Below are positions 7,960-16,756 of a stretch of 64,000 bases of DNA, one piece after another. Source of the stretch: CAVVZJ01 sp963752755 (GTDB taxonomy: Bacteria > Planctomycetota > Planctomycetia > Isosphaerales > Isosphaeraceae); assembly GCA_963752755.1 (NCBI GenBank), contig CAVVZJ010000004.1, positions 1 to 64,000 of the forward strand, in the 5' to 3' direction. How positions within the stretch are numbered: the first letter of the stretch is position 1; each line of letters opens with the position of its first letter. The position numbers and the translations under genes are program-made. The notes beneath the pieces were generated by a model that searched no databases, was not told the origin of the DNA, and saw nothing but the letters and a program-made list of their open reading frames with translations.

Positions 7960-8573
7960 GGTTGACTGTCCGGCGTTGCTGACCCTGATTAGTCTACCCG
8001 GGATTTGCCATATGAGCGTTGACCTCGTCGGCCGGGTCCTCGCCCATCTATCCTAAACACGTATTGGAACAGGATGCATTCCGGCCTTCAAGAAAAAAAC
8101 AGCCAATTGATGAGGCATACGGGGAGGCGAGGTGCCAGACTCCCCGCCAGCCTGATTCGGGGCTCGCAAACTCGTCTCGATTTCAACGTCTCACGACTGG
8201 CCCGTGCGCCGGGGATTCATGAGACTGGCTCCGGCGGCGAGCAGGAACCGCCCGACGCGCCATTAGTGCGACACGACGTGCTTGCGCGAGTCGGTCCGCC
8301 ATGCCGATTCGCTCTTCGTGACAACTCCCGTCATCTCACAATGGAAGCTACTCTGTTTCGACCGCATCTGTCATCCTCTGAACTCCCGTCACCTTCGTGC
8401 GGCGATGGCTTCCCGGGGTCGACCCCGTGCCGCAGCCCGTTCCTCCCCAACACGCCACTCCTTTGGTGGACATCCCCTCGTCCGCCTGTTAAAGTACAGG
8501 GAGACGAGATGTTTAATGTTCGTGAAACAACGCGGGTGCAATGCCGCCCCAGAGCCTTCCCACGGAGGCGGCG
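7960..8573. other. Gene-poor divergent region
   Basis: About 610 bp between the divergently oriented Trypco1-like gene and the DUF1501 gene. It presumably holds both promoters. Reading frames crossing it show no recognisable protein sequence, and I see no clear palindrome or repeat. Confidence 0.5.
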
Positions 8574-9952
8574 ATGGACGGATGCCACGACTTCCAGCGT
8601 CAACGTTTCAGTCGGAGAGAGGCTCTCAAAGCCGGCGCCCTTACCCTCACGGGCCTGGGACTGCCCGGACTCTTCCGGGGCCGTGCCCTGGCCGGTAGCG
8701 ATCCAGCCCGTTCATCCGGCGGTTTCGGGCGAGCGAAAGCCTGTATCCTGATCTTCCAGTGGGGCGGTCCTAGCCACATCGACACCTGGGACCCCAAGCC
8801 CGATGCCCCCGCCGAGATCAAGGGCACATTCCAGCCGATCGAGACGAAGACGCCGGGCCTCTGGATCAGCGAACACTTCCCCTTGCTCGCCCAGCAAACC
8901 CACCGGCTGGCCGTGATTCGCTCGATGACCCACGACGACGCCGGCGCACCTCTCGACGGCCCACCGGGTCCTGACCGGCCACCTCGCCCCCACCCCCAAA
9001 TCCGACGCCGCCGGCCCGTCACCCAACGACTCGCCCCACCTGGGCTCGGTCGTTGCCAGGGTCCGCCCCAATCGGGGTGTGTTGCCGACCAGCGTGACCA
9101 TGCCCTGGACCGTCGCCCACCCCGCCGCTCCCGGAGGCAAGGCGCCCGGTCAGAACGCCGGCTGGCTGGGCAAAGCGTATGACCCATTCCGTCGTCGAAG
9201 GCGACCCCAACGACCCGAACTTCCACGTCGCCGGCCTCGACCTCCCCGAAGGCGTTTCCCTGGATCGGCTCGCGGCCCGCCGCTCTCTGCTGACCGACGT
9301 GGAAACCCAAGCCAGGGCAACCCAGTCCTGGGAATCCCTCCAGGCCAGGGCCTTCGACACCCTCTCCGCCGCCGAGGCCCGAGGCGCCTTCCAGATCGAG
9401 CGCGAAGACCCCCGCCTCCGCGAACGCTACGGCCGCCACATCCACGGCCAATGCCTGCTGCTGGCTCGCCGACTGGTCGAAGCGGGCGTCAGCCTGGTTA
9501 CTGCCAATTGGCACAATGATGGACGAAATTTTTGGGACACGCATGGAGATAACTTCAATCGTTTAAAGAATGATCTCATGCCACCCGCCGATCGAGCCTT
9601 CGCTGCTTTGCTCGACGACCTCTCCGCTCGTGGGATGCTCGACGAGACCTTAGTGGTCTGGGTCGGCGAGTTCGGGCGCAATCCCAAGATCACCGCCGGG
9701 AACGCCGGTCGAGAACACTGGCCCCGCTGCTACTCGGCGGCGATCGCCGGTGCCGGCATCGCGGGCGGCCAGGTCTATGGAGCGTCCGACCGCTGGGCCG
9801 CCTACCCCGCCAGCGACCCCGTGAGTCCTGACGATTTGGGGGCGACCATCCTCCACGCCCTCGGCATCGACCCCGCCCTGGAGTTGCCCGACCCGGTCGG
9901 CCGCCCCATCCGAATCAATCGGGGTCGCCCGGTCGTCGAACTGTTCGCCTGA
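8574..9952 (+). pseudogene. DUF1501 protein with Tat-type leader, two frameshifts
   Basis: DUF1501 proteins are exported sulfatase-fold proteins very common in planctomycetes, often paired with cytochrome-c-containing proteins. ATG 8574 follows GGAGG, and a twin-arginine-like leader is visible (SRREALKAGALTLTGLGLPG). Typical blocks follow: QWGGPSHIDTWDPKP, then in a second frame HLSTAHRVLTGH and TSVTMPWTVAHP, then in a third frame GRHIHGQCLLLARRLVEAG, WHNDGRNFWDTHGDN and VVWVGEFGRNPKI. Two single-base insertions, near 8943 and 9190, account for the shifts. Corrected, the protein would be about 459 residues, normal for the family. Confidence 0.88.
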
Positions 9953-10124
9953 CCAGACTGGCTCTGTAATAATCGCGTCCCCAAAGGACGGCGTCAGGAA
10001 CATTCTGCGCTACCTTGCTATAAGGTGGTATTCCCCAGATTTGGTACTCCATTTGGTACTCAAGCGATCCTTGATGACGCAAACGCAATAACACCAAGCG
10101 TTTAGAGAATAGGCGGTTGGTCGC

Positions 10125-10553
10125 GATAGTTTCTGGGATACGCATGGGAATAACTTCCATCGACTCAAGAATGACCTGATGCCCCCGGCCGATCGCGGCT
10201 TCGCGGCCTTGCTCGATGACCTGTCGGCTCGCGGCCTGCTCGACGAGACCCTGGTGGTCTGGGTCGGCGAGTTCGGGAGAGCCCCGAAGATCACGGCCGC
10301 CAATGCGGGTCGCGAGCACTGGCCGCGCTGCTATTCGGCGGCCCTGGCGGGCGGCGGCATCGGCGGCGGCCAGGTCTTCGGCTCGTCGGACCGCTGGGCG
10401 GCCTACCCGTCGAGCGACCCGGTCAGCCCGGACGACCTCGGCGCCACGATCCTGCACGCCCTCGGGATCGACCCGGCAATCCAGCTCCACGACCCGGTTG
10501 GCCGGCCACTCCGGATCAACGAGGGCCAGCCACTGGTCGGCCTCTTTGGCTGA
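10125..10553 (+). pseudogene. Second DUF1501 3'-end fragment
   Basis: This stretch encodes the last 140 or so residues of another DUF1501 protein (FWDTHGNNFHRLKNDLMPP, LVVWVGEFGRAPKITA, GREHWPRCYSAALAG) in one frame to a stop at 551-553 past 10 kb. It parallels 9524-9952 at a constant offset of 601 bp with no indel, but the DNA has diverged at many synonymous sites, so it is an old paralogue rather than a recent tandem duplication. Its 5' part is absent: a stop-rich 172-bp spacer precedes it. Confidence 0.85.
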
Positions 10554-10689
10554 GCCCGCGGCATCGCCTGAAGACTCACCCGTCGTCGAACCGATACAAC
10601 CGGGGAGGAAGTGCATCGGCTCGTCCGCCTCCGGGCGGGACGGGTCCGGGGGCACCCCAGGGACAGGACAGGGACGGGGGGAGGTCGCG

Positions 10690-11784
10690 ATGGAACGGGA
10701 CGCAATTGAGGAACGAACGGCGACAGAGCCCCTCTTGCCCAGCCGGAGGCCAGCCCTGGAGACGCTCCGGTCGGCCGTCTCGGCCGGTCGCGGGCCGGTC
10801 TTGCTGACGGGCGAGCCCGGATCGGGCAAGACCTGGCTCGTCAGCCGCCTGCGGAGCGAGCTTGGCCGGAAGGGGACCGACGCCCCACGCTGGCTGGCCG
10901 TCGATCTGGCCCCGAGCACCACCCCCGCCGACCTGCTCCGGGCCGTCTGCCAGGGGGTGGGACAGGTCGTCGAGGGCGACCCGACCGCCGACAACCTCCG
11001 ACTCGGCCTGGCCGACTACCTGGCCGAACGCTCGGCCGACCGCCGACGCTGGGCCTTGATCGTCGATGAGTCCCATCTGGCGACCACCGACGTCCTGGAA
11101 GAGCTTCGCGTTCTCTCCAACCGGTTAGGTCAGCTCGACGGCTTCGCCGCTCTGGTCCTGATCGGCCAGACGTCGCTGGCCCGTCGGCTCGGCACCCGGC
11201 CTCTGGCGGCCCTCGAATCCCGGCTGGCCGGCCGGGCTCATCTCGGGCCAATCGATGCTGATGAGGCCGCCTTGCTCCTCGGGTCGGAGATCGCTGGGGC
11301 CGAAGTCGACCGCCGTCACCGCGACGCCGCCGGCAACCCCGGCCGACTGCTCCGCCACGATCGCCCCTCGCAGCCGACGGGACCGCTCCGTCCGGTCCAC
11401 GTCGAGACGTCTCACCCCACGGTGGCCGAGCCCAGGATCGAGGTCGCATCTGCGTCGCCGCTCGTGCCGGCGAAGCCGCCACTCCGGGTGGAGGAGGGTT
11501 TGATCGAGGTCGGGTGGGATGCCGAGCCCGACCTCGCGGCGATGGCCCGCGAAGACAAGCCCGCCGCGGCCCCCGCTCCGACCGATGAGTCGATCGACGA
11601 CCCGTATGCCGCCCTTCAGGCCTGGAACGAGTGGTCCTCCGGTCCCGGTCGGCTGGCCGCGGCGGGCGAGGGCATGGACTCGACCCTGCGGGATAACCCC
11701 AACCTGCGGGCCGAGGGGCAGGAAGACTTCGCCCCTTACAGCCAGTTGTTCAGCCGGAAGCGGCCGGCGCCTTCGGAGGATTGA
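10690..11784 (+). CDS. ExeA/GspA-type AAA ATPase
   Basis: A 364-residue protein with a P-loop NTPase domain in its first 230 residues: Walker A GEPGSGKT at 41-48, Walker B WALIVDES at 121-128, and an arginine-finger-like region near ALESRLAGRAHL. This is the architecture of the ExeA/GspA group, ATPases linked to secretion or DNA-element functions. The C-terminal 130 residues are acidic and proline-rich without a recognisable domain. ATG 10690 follows GGGGGGAGG. A lipoprotein gene starts about 210 bp downstream on the same strand. There is no peptidoglycan-binding domain, unlike classical ExeA, so the exact role is open. Confidence 0.75.
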   Translation: MERDAIEERTATEPLLPSRRPALETLRSAVSAGRGPVLLTGEPGSGKTWLVSRLRSELGRKGTDAPRWLAVDLAPSTTPADLLRAVCQGVGQVVEGDPTADNLRLGLADYLAERSADRRRWALIVDESHLATTDVLEELRVLSNRLGQLDGFAALVLIGQTSLARRLGTRPLAALESRLAGRAHLGPIDADEAALLLGSEIAGAEVDRRHRDAAGNPGRLLRHDRPSQPTGPLRPVHVETSHPTVAEPRIEVASASPLVPAKPPLRVEEGLIEVGWDAEPDLAAMAREDKPAAAPAPTDESIDDPYAALQAWNEWSSGPGRLAAAGEGMDSTLRDNPNLRAEGQEDFAPYSQLFSRKRPAPSED

Positions 11785-11993
11785 GGCGGGGCCGGCTCAG
11801 CCGGAAGAATCGGGGAAAGGGCTCAAGACGTGACGCCAGCCGGCCGATAAGACCGGATGGAGTGATCGTCGGCCGCGGTCCGTGGTCGGCCCCGACGCGG
11901 GTCGGAAGCGTCGGAACCGGCGGGCGGATTCCCGCAGGTCCGCTCCGGCGTCGAGGGAAGAGGCCGTCCCCGGTCTCAGGAGGACTTGCACCC

Positions 11994-14522
11994 ATGCCTA
12001 ACCCAGCCCGACTGCCGAGTCTCCTGAGTCCCCGACCGAAGTTCGGCTTGATCCTGGGCCTGCTCGTCGGGACTGTTGGCTGTACCACCACCCACTTGGC
12101 GATGGGCCCTCCGAAGGTTCTGCCCGGTGTCAAGACGACAACCAGCATCGGCGACCACCCGGTCTCGGTGATCGCCGGGGTGACCGGAGAGTCCTACGGT
12201 CGGGAGAACGAGATTCTCGACCTGCCCGACCGGGCCGAGGGTCGGATCAGCGGGCAGGTCGTCGACGAACGCGGACGGCCGGTGCCGGAGGCCGAGATCC
12301 GCCTCGCCGATGACGGCAGGCCATTTGGCCGCGATCGTCAGGCTCGGACCGACGCCGCCGGCCGGTTCACGCTTCGCGACCTTCGCCCCGGGTCCCGGTA
12401 CACTCTCATCGCAGGGGAGGGTTCCAACCGGCCTTCGCGCTTCGGCCGGGCGGTCGCCAGAGCCCCCGAGGGCGACGTGATCATCCAGCTCGGGCGGGGT
12501 GAGGAGATCGCCGACGTCGGCCCGGAGCCGATACGCGAGCCCGTCCAGGAGCGGATTGACCGCGTTTCGAAGCGACGCCAAGAACCGCTCTTCGTCCCCG
12601 ACTCCCCAGCGGCCCGGATCAATCCGGATGATCTCCCGCCCGCTCCCGAAGCCGCGACTCTGGCCTCACGGTCGCTAAGTCGAGGCATCCTGGCGGAGAG
12701 CCAGGTCAAAGCCAGACCCTCAGGTTGGCAGCCCGCCGGACCGGATGGGCTGGAGCCTCTAGGAGTCTCCAGCGAGCCCGAACCGGACGCTTCGTCCGAT
12801 CGCCGGAGTGCGCTGGGCCTACCCTTGGAGTGGGATGATGGACCAAACCCGCTGCCACCGGCCATCGAGCCGGAACCCGCGGCGGTCCCGAACGATCCGC
12901 CCGGCTTCCACGACGGCGAGCCGGTCCCCCCGGACGGTCCAACCGAGACCCGTCTCGATTTCCCCGAGCCGTCCGCCCTGAGCATTCCCCCCACCGGTCG
13001 GTTGTCGCGACTGGAGGAGCCGCCCGACGAACTGCCACCACCGAGACGCCCGTCACCATCCCCTTCGCGGCCGATCGATCCCGATCCACTTCCTAGCGAC
13101 TCCTCTCCATCGGACTTGCCTGGATTCCCAGAGCCGTCCGCACCGCTTTCCGCACCGCAACCCGAGCCGTCAACCGGCTTTGGCTCCGCCCCTCTGATGG
13201 CACCAGGTTCGGAATCGCCGGAGCCCCCTGGAGCTATGACTCCCGCCCCGACCGTCGATCAGCCTGTTGAGCCGCGGCCGGTCCGGTCCGACCCAGAGTT
13301 GGCCACCACCATTACGGATCCCTCATCCAGCGACCCGGCCCCTTCCGAACCTGAGGCCCCAATCGGCCTACCGGCTCAGGTCCCCCCGCTCGATGACGGA
13401 CCGCCACCGACCCCCGGCCTGGAGCCGGGGCGCGCCGAGACCCCCGCGCCTCCCGGTCTGGCAGAGCCTTTGGCGGCACCCGAGCCCTCTCCGGCCATCC
13501 CCGCCGAGCCAGCTTCGGCAGAGACGTCGAATCCGCCAATCGCGTTGCCTCCGAAGTCGATCGACCCGCCGCAACCGGCAAGTTCCGCGGACTCAGCAGA
13601 GATGCCAGTCGCCTCTGAGGAAACAGGATCGGGCGCCACCGAGGAGTTTGTCGCGGGGCCCAGTCCCATCACGGAGGCGCCTGACAAGGCTGAGGCCCCC
13701 ACCCTGGAGAACTCGCAGGCCATCGAGGCGCCAGCGTCGGAATCGGAACACCCGACGGGTTCGTTCGAGTCGCCCAGAGTCGAGCCCACGGTTGGCACTC
13801 CGCCGAATCTGGTGGCCGAATTGCCGAGGGTGCAACGTCCTACCTGGCGGGACCTGACTGCCCAGGGCTCTCTGAGGAGAGCCTACCAGTATCCCCTCTC
13901 GATGCGGCGCACCGGTGGTGAACCAGTACGTCCTGGATCGGAGGATGTACGGAAAACCTTCTTCGGCTTACCCTTGCGAGTCGGGAATCGGGCTGTGTCG
14001 GCGACGACTCCGACGGGTTCGATCGTGCCCGTGGCTTGCCAGTTTGACGAGCGGCGCAACCGGCTGGTTGATTTCACCTTGCCGGATGTGCAAGGGCGGG
14101 CCGTCCACTTTCGGGACCTCGACGCCGATTACATCCTCCTTGACTTCTGGGGCACCTGGTGCGCACCTTGCATCAAGGCTGTGCCACACCTGGTCCAGCT
14201 TCAGAACCGCTATGATTCCCGGCGCTTGCGGGTGGTCGGGATTGCCTACGAGCAAGCCGAACCCGGACAGGCTGTAGATTTGCTCGAAGGGGCGATGCGA
14301 GACCTGGGAGTCAACTATCCGATCCTGATGGGCGAGAACGATGGTCAGCCTTGCCCGCTGGCGAAAGCCTTGAAGATCCAGGCCTATCCCACCCTGGTCC
14401 TTCTCGATCGCCACGGCCGTATCCTCTGGCGCGATACTGGCGCCGGACCGTTGACGCTCGCTCGTCTCGACCGCGTTGTGGCGGCCAACGCCCGCGGCCA
14501 GGCCAGCATCTTGCGACGTTGA
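11994..14522 (+). CDS. Lipoprotein with carboxypeptidase-regulatory-like and TlpA-like thioredoxin domains
   Basis: An 842-residue protein. It starts at ATG 11994 behind AGGAGG, has a hydrophobic leader (FGLILGLLVGTVGC) with a lipobox cysteine, a carboxypeptidase-regulatory-like beta domain at about residues 80-160 (GRISGQVVDERGRPVPEAEI), a very long proline/serine/glutamate-rich linker of about 480 residues, and a C-terminal TlpA/ResA-like thioredoxin domain with the active site WCAPC in DFWGTWCAPCIKAVPH and the cis-proline region YPTLVLLDRHG. It would be a membrane-tethered thiol-disulfide protein, with the linker spanning the periplasm. The substrate is unknown. Confidence 0.82.
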   Translation: MPNPARLPSLLSPRPKFGLILGLLVGTVGCTTTHLAMGPPKVLPGVKTTTSIGDHPVSVIAGVTGESYGRENEILDLPDRAEGRISGQVVDERGRPVPEAEIRLADDGRPFGRDRQARTDAAGRFTLRDLRPGSRYTLIAGEGSNRPSRFGRAVARAPEGDVIIQLGRGEEIADVGPEPIREPVQERIDRVSKRRQEPLFVPDSPAARINPDDLPPAPEAATLASRSLSRGILAESQVKARPSGWQPAGPDGLEPLGVSSEPEPDASSDRRSALGLPLEWDDGPNPLPPAIEPEPAAVPNDPPGFHDGEPVPPDGPTETRLDFPEPSALSIPPTGRLSRLEEPPDELPPPRRPSPSPSRPIDPDPLPSDSSPSDLPGFPEPSAPLSAPQPEPSTGFGSAPLMAPGSESPEPPGAMTPAPTVDQPVEPRPVRSDPELATTITDPSSSDPAPSEPEAPIGLPAQVPPLDDGPPPTPGLEPGRAETPAPPGLAEPLAAPEPSPAIPAEPASAETSNPPIALPPKSIDPPQPASSADSAEMPVASEETGSGATEEFVAGPSPITEAPDKAEAPTLENSQAIEAPASESEHPTGSFESPRVEPTVGTPPNLVAELPRVQRPTWRDLTAQGSLRRAYQYPLSMRRTGGEPVRPGSEDVRKTFFGLPLRVGNRAVSATTPTGSIVPVACQFDERRNRLVDFTLPDVQGRAVHFRDLDADYILLDFWGTWCAPCIKAVPHLVQLQNRYDSRRLRVVGIAYEQAEPGQAVDLLEGAMRDLGVNYPILMGENDGQPCPLAKALKIQAYPTLVLLDRHGRILWRDTGAGPLTLARLDRVVAANARGQASILRR

Positions 14523-15387
14523 GAACGGGCACGGTCGAGGAGCCTGCTTGCGTCCAGGGCGACCAGGGTGAGGCACCAGCTCGATTGGGCAGCAAGGTTT
14601 CCTCCCTCTGGATGTGGGACTCGAATGAGCGTTTCCAGGCCACGAAATGGGGCGCTTGCTTTTTGAGGAATCGTAGCAACGCCGTTCGGGACGGCTCGTT
14701 ATGAATAATCCGGCGGTATGGCCTTCAAATGGCGAAATGGTCGATGGGGGCGGTGAGAGGCACCGTCAAGTTGCAAGCGTTGGAAGTAGGCAATCGCGCG
14801 GGGGGCAGAACCTGGAGCCGCGCGAGCGAGTTGTGAGATGGAAATCGGGTCGAATCTTGATGGAATCCTGGGGAACGACTGGGGAAGGCCCGCGTCATCT
14901 GCCGAATGGATGGAAAAGTGGCTCGCGGAGTCTCAGAGAGAGCTCCGAGGGTCGCCGCCGTGCTCGGACCGAGCAGGTGCCGCCGCGTCAAGTACCGTTC
15001 CGGTGCATCCCGAGTCCCTCCTTTCCCGAGGGGGGCCACGCGGCGGCGAACCTTGTCCCGAATCCCCTGGTGTTGCTTACCGGGGAGTCGGGCCGGGCGC
15101 CCGCTGAGGTTGGCACCTGCTCGGTCCGGTTTCTTTTTTGCCACCTGCACTCGTCGCGGAAGCGTTCACACCTTAGAATCGTGTTCGGTCAACTCGAGCC
15201 CCGAGACACCGTCGCAGCCCCTGCTGGTGAATGGAAGGGCCCAGTTGACCTGGCCAGGTCGCGGCGGCGGATCAAGGCTTCCCCGACCAAGCCCGACAAG
15301 CGATGACCGGCGTGCCCCATCGTGGTGACTTGCGGCTGTGGGCATTCCGAATTAATCCCTTCTGGGCCCTGCGCAGGACGTCCCACC
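14523..15387. other. Gene-poor region upstream of GT2
   Basis: About 865 bp with no supported gene. Reading frames that cross it have no recognisable protein features and are arginine/proline-rich, as random frames are in GC-rich DNA. A small hairpin GCCGTTCGGGACGGC near 14682 is the only structure noticed. Confidence 0.5.
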
Positions 15388-16236
15388 GTGAACGACCGAG
15401 CCGTTCCCCAGCCGCATGCGGTCGAGACGAAGCCGCTTCGATTGCTGGTCTCGCTGGCTACCTTCAACGAGTCGGGCAACCTCCGGGACCTGGTCGCCGA
15501 GATCCGCTGCCATGCGCCCCACGCTGCGATTCTGATCATCGACGACAACTCGCCGGACGGCACCGGCGCCATCGCCGACGAGCTGAAGGCGACCGAGCCC
15601 GACATCGACGTGATTCACCGCGCCGGCAAGCAGGGGCTCGGCTCGGCGATCATCCGAGCCATGCGGTATGCCATCGAGCACGGGTATGATTACTACTTGA
15701 ACCTCGACGCGGATTTCAGCCACCCGCCCCGGTTCATCCCCGCGATACTCGCCGGCATGGCTGAACACGACGTGATGATCGGCTCCCGGTACGTGCCTGG
15801 GGGAGCGGTCGATGGCGAGTTCAACCTCAAGCGCAAGTTCATGAGCGGCGGAATCAACTGGTACGCCCGGTTGCTTCTCGGCTTGAAGACGAAGGACAAC
15901 AGTGGCAGCTTCCGCTGCTACCGCGTGAGCAAGCTGGCCCAGATCGACTTCGATCGGATCAAGTCGCGAGGCTACTCGTTCATGGAGGAAATCCTGTTCT
16001 GGTGCCGGCAGGTCGGCTGCCGCTTCGGCGAGACGCCGATCCGGTTCGAGAACCGGCGCTCAGGAACTTCGAAGATCAACAAGGCCGAGGCAATCAAGGC
16101 GCTGGCGATCATCCTCCAGCTTGGCGTCTTGCGGGCCCTGGGACAGACGCGGGTGAAGGCGCCGGCCGCCGGACCGGGTGCGAACGGCGGCCACCACGCG
16201 AGGGCGGGGGTGGGTTCGCAGGCGAAGCTGGGGTAG
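15388..16236 (+). CDS. Polyprenol-phosphate mannosyltransferase-like glycosyltransferase, family 2
   Basis: A 282-residue GT2 enzyme of the dolichol-phosphate mannose synthase type, expected to move a hexose from a nucleotide sugar to a polyprenyl phosphate at the cytoplasmic face of the membrane. Visible motifs are SLATFNESGNL, IIDDNSPDGTG, the DxD region NLDADFSHPP, GSRYVPGG and the C-terminal RRSGTSKINKAEA. It lacks the C-terminal membrane domain found in some relatives. The GTG at 15388 is chosen because it sits at the start of the conserved sequence; the frame is open to 15322. The acyl-carrier fusion gene follows 31 bp later. Confidence 0.88.
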   Translation: MNDRAVPQPHAVETKPLRLLVSLATFNESGNLRDLVAEIRCHAPHAAILIIDDNSPDGTGAIADELKATEPDIDVIHRAGKQGLGSAIIRAMRYAIEHGYDYYLNLDADFSHPPRFIPAILAGMAEHDVMIGSRYVPGGAVDGEFNLKRKFMSGGINWYARLLLGLKTKDNSGSFRCYRVSKLAQIDFDRIKSRGYSFMEEILFWCRQVGCRFGETPIRFENRRSGTSKINKAEAIKALAIILQLGVLRALGQTRVKAPAAGPGANGGHHARAGVGSQAKLG

Positions 16237-16267
16237 GGCGGTCGATTCCGGTCGCCGGGTGGTCGCG

Positions 16268-16624
16268 ATGGAAACCTGCACGATCTGCCGTGGTGTCGCC
16301 GATCCGGGCGTGCGGACGATTGAGGGCGGGCCGTTGTGCGCGGAGTGCGGCCAGCTGCTCCGGTGGTTCATGGACCAGTTCGACGAGAAGGGGCTGCCGA
16401 TCGCGCCGGGGACAACGTTCCAAGAGTTGAGCATCGATTCGCTGGACGACGTGGAGTGGCTGATCAAGGCGGAGGAGCAATTCGGAGTGACGATCCCGGA
16501 TCGCGAGGCCGAGAAGATGAAACACGTCGGCGACTATCTTCGCTACATCCGGTTTCACGGGGCGGTGCCCAAGGGCGTGATCGGGAGCGATGATCCGTTG
16601 TGGGATCGGGCGCTGGATGGATAG
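16268..16624 (+). CDS. Zinc-knuckle/acyl-carrier-protein fusion
   Basis: A 118-residue protein. The N-terminus has four cysteines in two CxxC pairs (C4/C7 and C24/C27) suggesting a small zinc-binding knuckle. From about residue 45 the sequence follows acyl carrier proteins, with the phosphopantetheine motif DSLDDVE (S58) and downstream EEQFGVTIPDREAEKMKHVGDYLRYI. The serine required for attachment is present. It lies just downstream of a polyprenol-phosphate glycosyltransferase gene and may be co-transcribed. Carrier-type function is inferred; the joining of the two parts is unusual to me. Confidence 0.8.
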   Translation: METCTICRGVADPGVRTIEGGPLCAECGQLLRWFMDQFDEKGLPIAPGTTFQELSIDSLDDVEWLIKAEEQFGVTIPDREAEKMKHVGDYLRYIRFHGAVPKGVIGSDDPLWDRALDG

Positions 16625-16627
16625 CCG

Positions 16628-16691
16628 GGCCCTCACCCAATGGGGACAGGCACATCGAAGACTCGGAGCCAGTCCCCATTGGGTGAGGGCC
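16628..16691. repeat. Perfect 20-bp inverted repeat, REP-like
   Basis: GGCCCTCACCCAATGGGGAC at 16628-16647 is exactly repeated in inverse at 16672-16691, separated by 24 bases. It starts four bases after the stop of the carrier-protein gene. The stem contains no T-run, so it is not a plain terminator; its form resembles repetitive extragenic palindromes, which is an inference needing a genome-wide search. Confidence 0.85.
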
Positions 16692-16702
16692 TGTTAGTCG
16701 TT

Positions 16703-16731
16703 GGGTGCGTCGTCGAAGATTCGACGCACCC
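16703..16731. terminator. Bidirectional hairpin between convergent genes
   Basis: GGGTGCGTCG at 16703-16712 pairs with CGACGCACCC at 16722-16731 over a nine-base loop. It lies between the plus-strand carrier-protein gene and the convergent minus-strand SirB1-like gene, where a shared terminator is expected. The A-run after it (CCGAAAAAGC) gives a short U-run only for minus-strand reading in the opposite position, so termination strength is uncertain. Confidence 0.5.
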
Positions 16732-16756
16732 TCCGAAAAAGCACTCTGACGCCAAA

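Noticed and set aside
8074..8751. Open frame of 225 codons upstream of DUF1501
   Set aside because: It overlaps the real DUF1501 start in another frame and shows no protein-like pattern.
10035..10062. Two copies of TTTGGTACT as a possible attachment site
   Set aside because: Too short, no integrase in the window and no matching copy elsewhere that I could see.
14701..15306. Possible 201-codon gene upstream of the GT2 gene
   Set aside because: Composition is arginine/serine-rich and random-looking, with no motif and no convincing ribosome-binding site.
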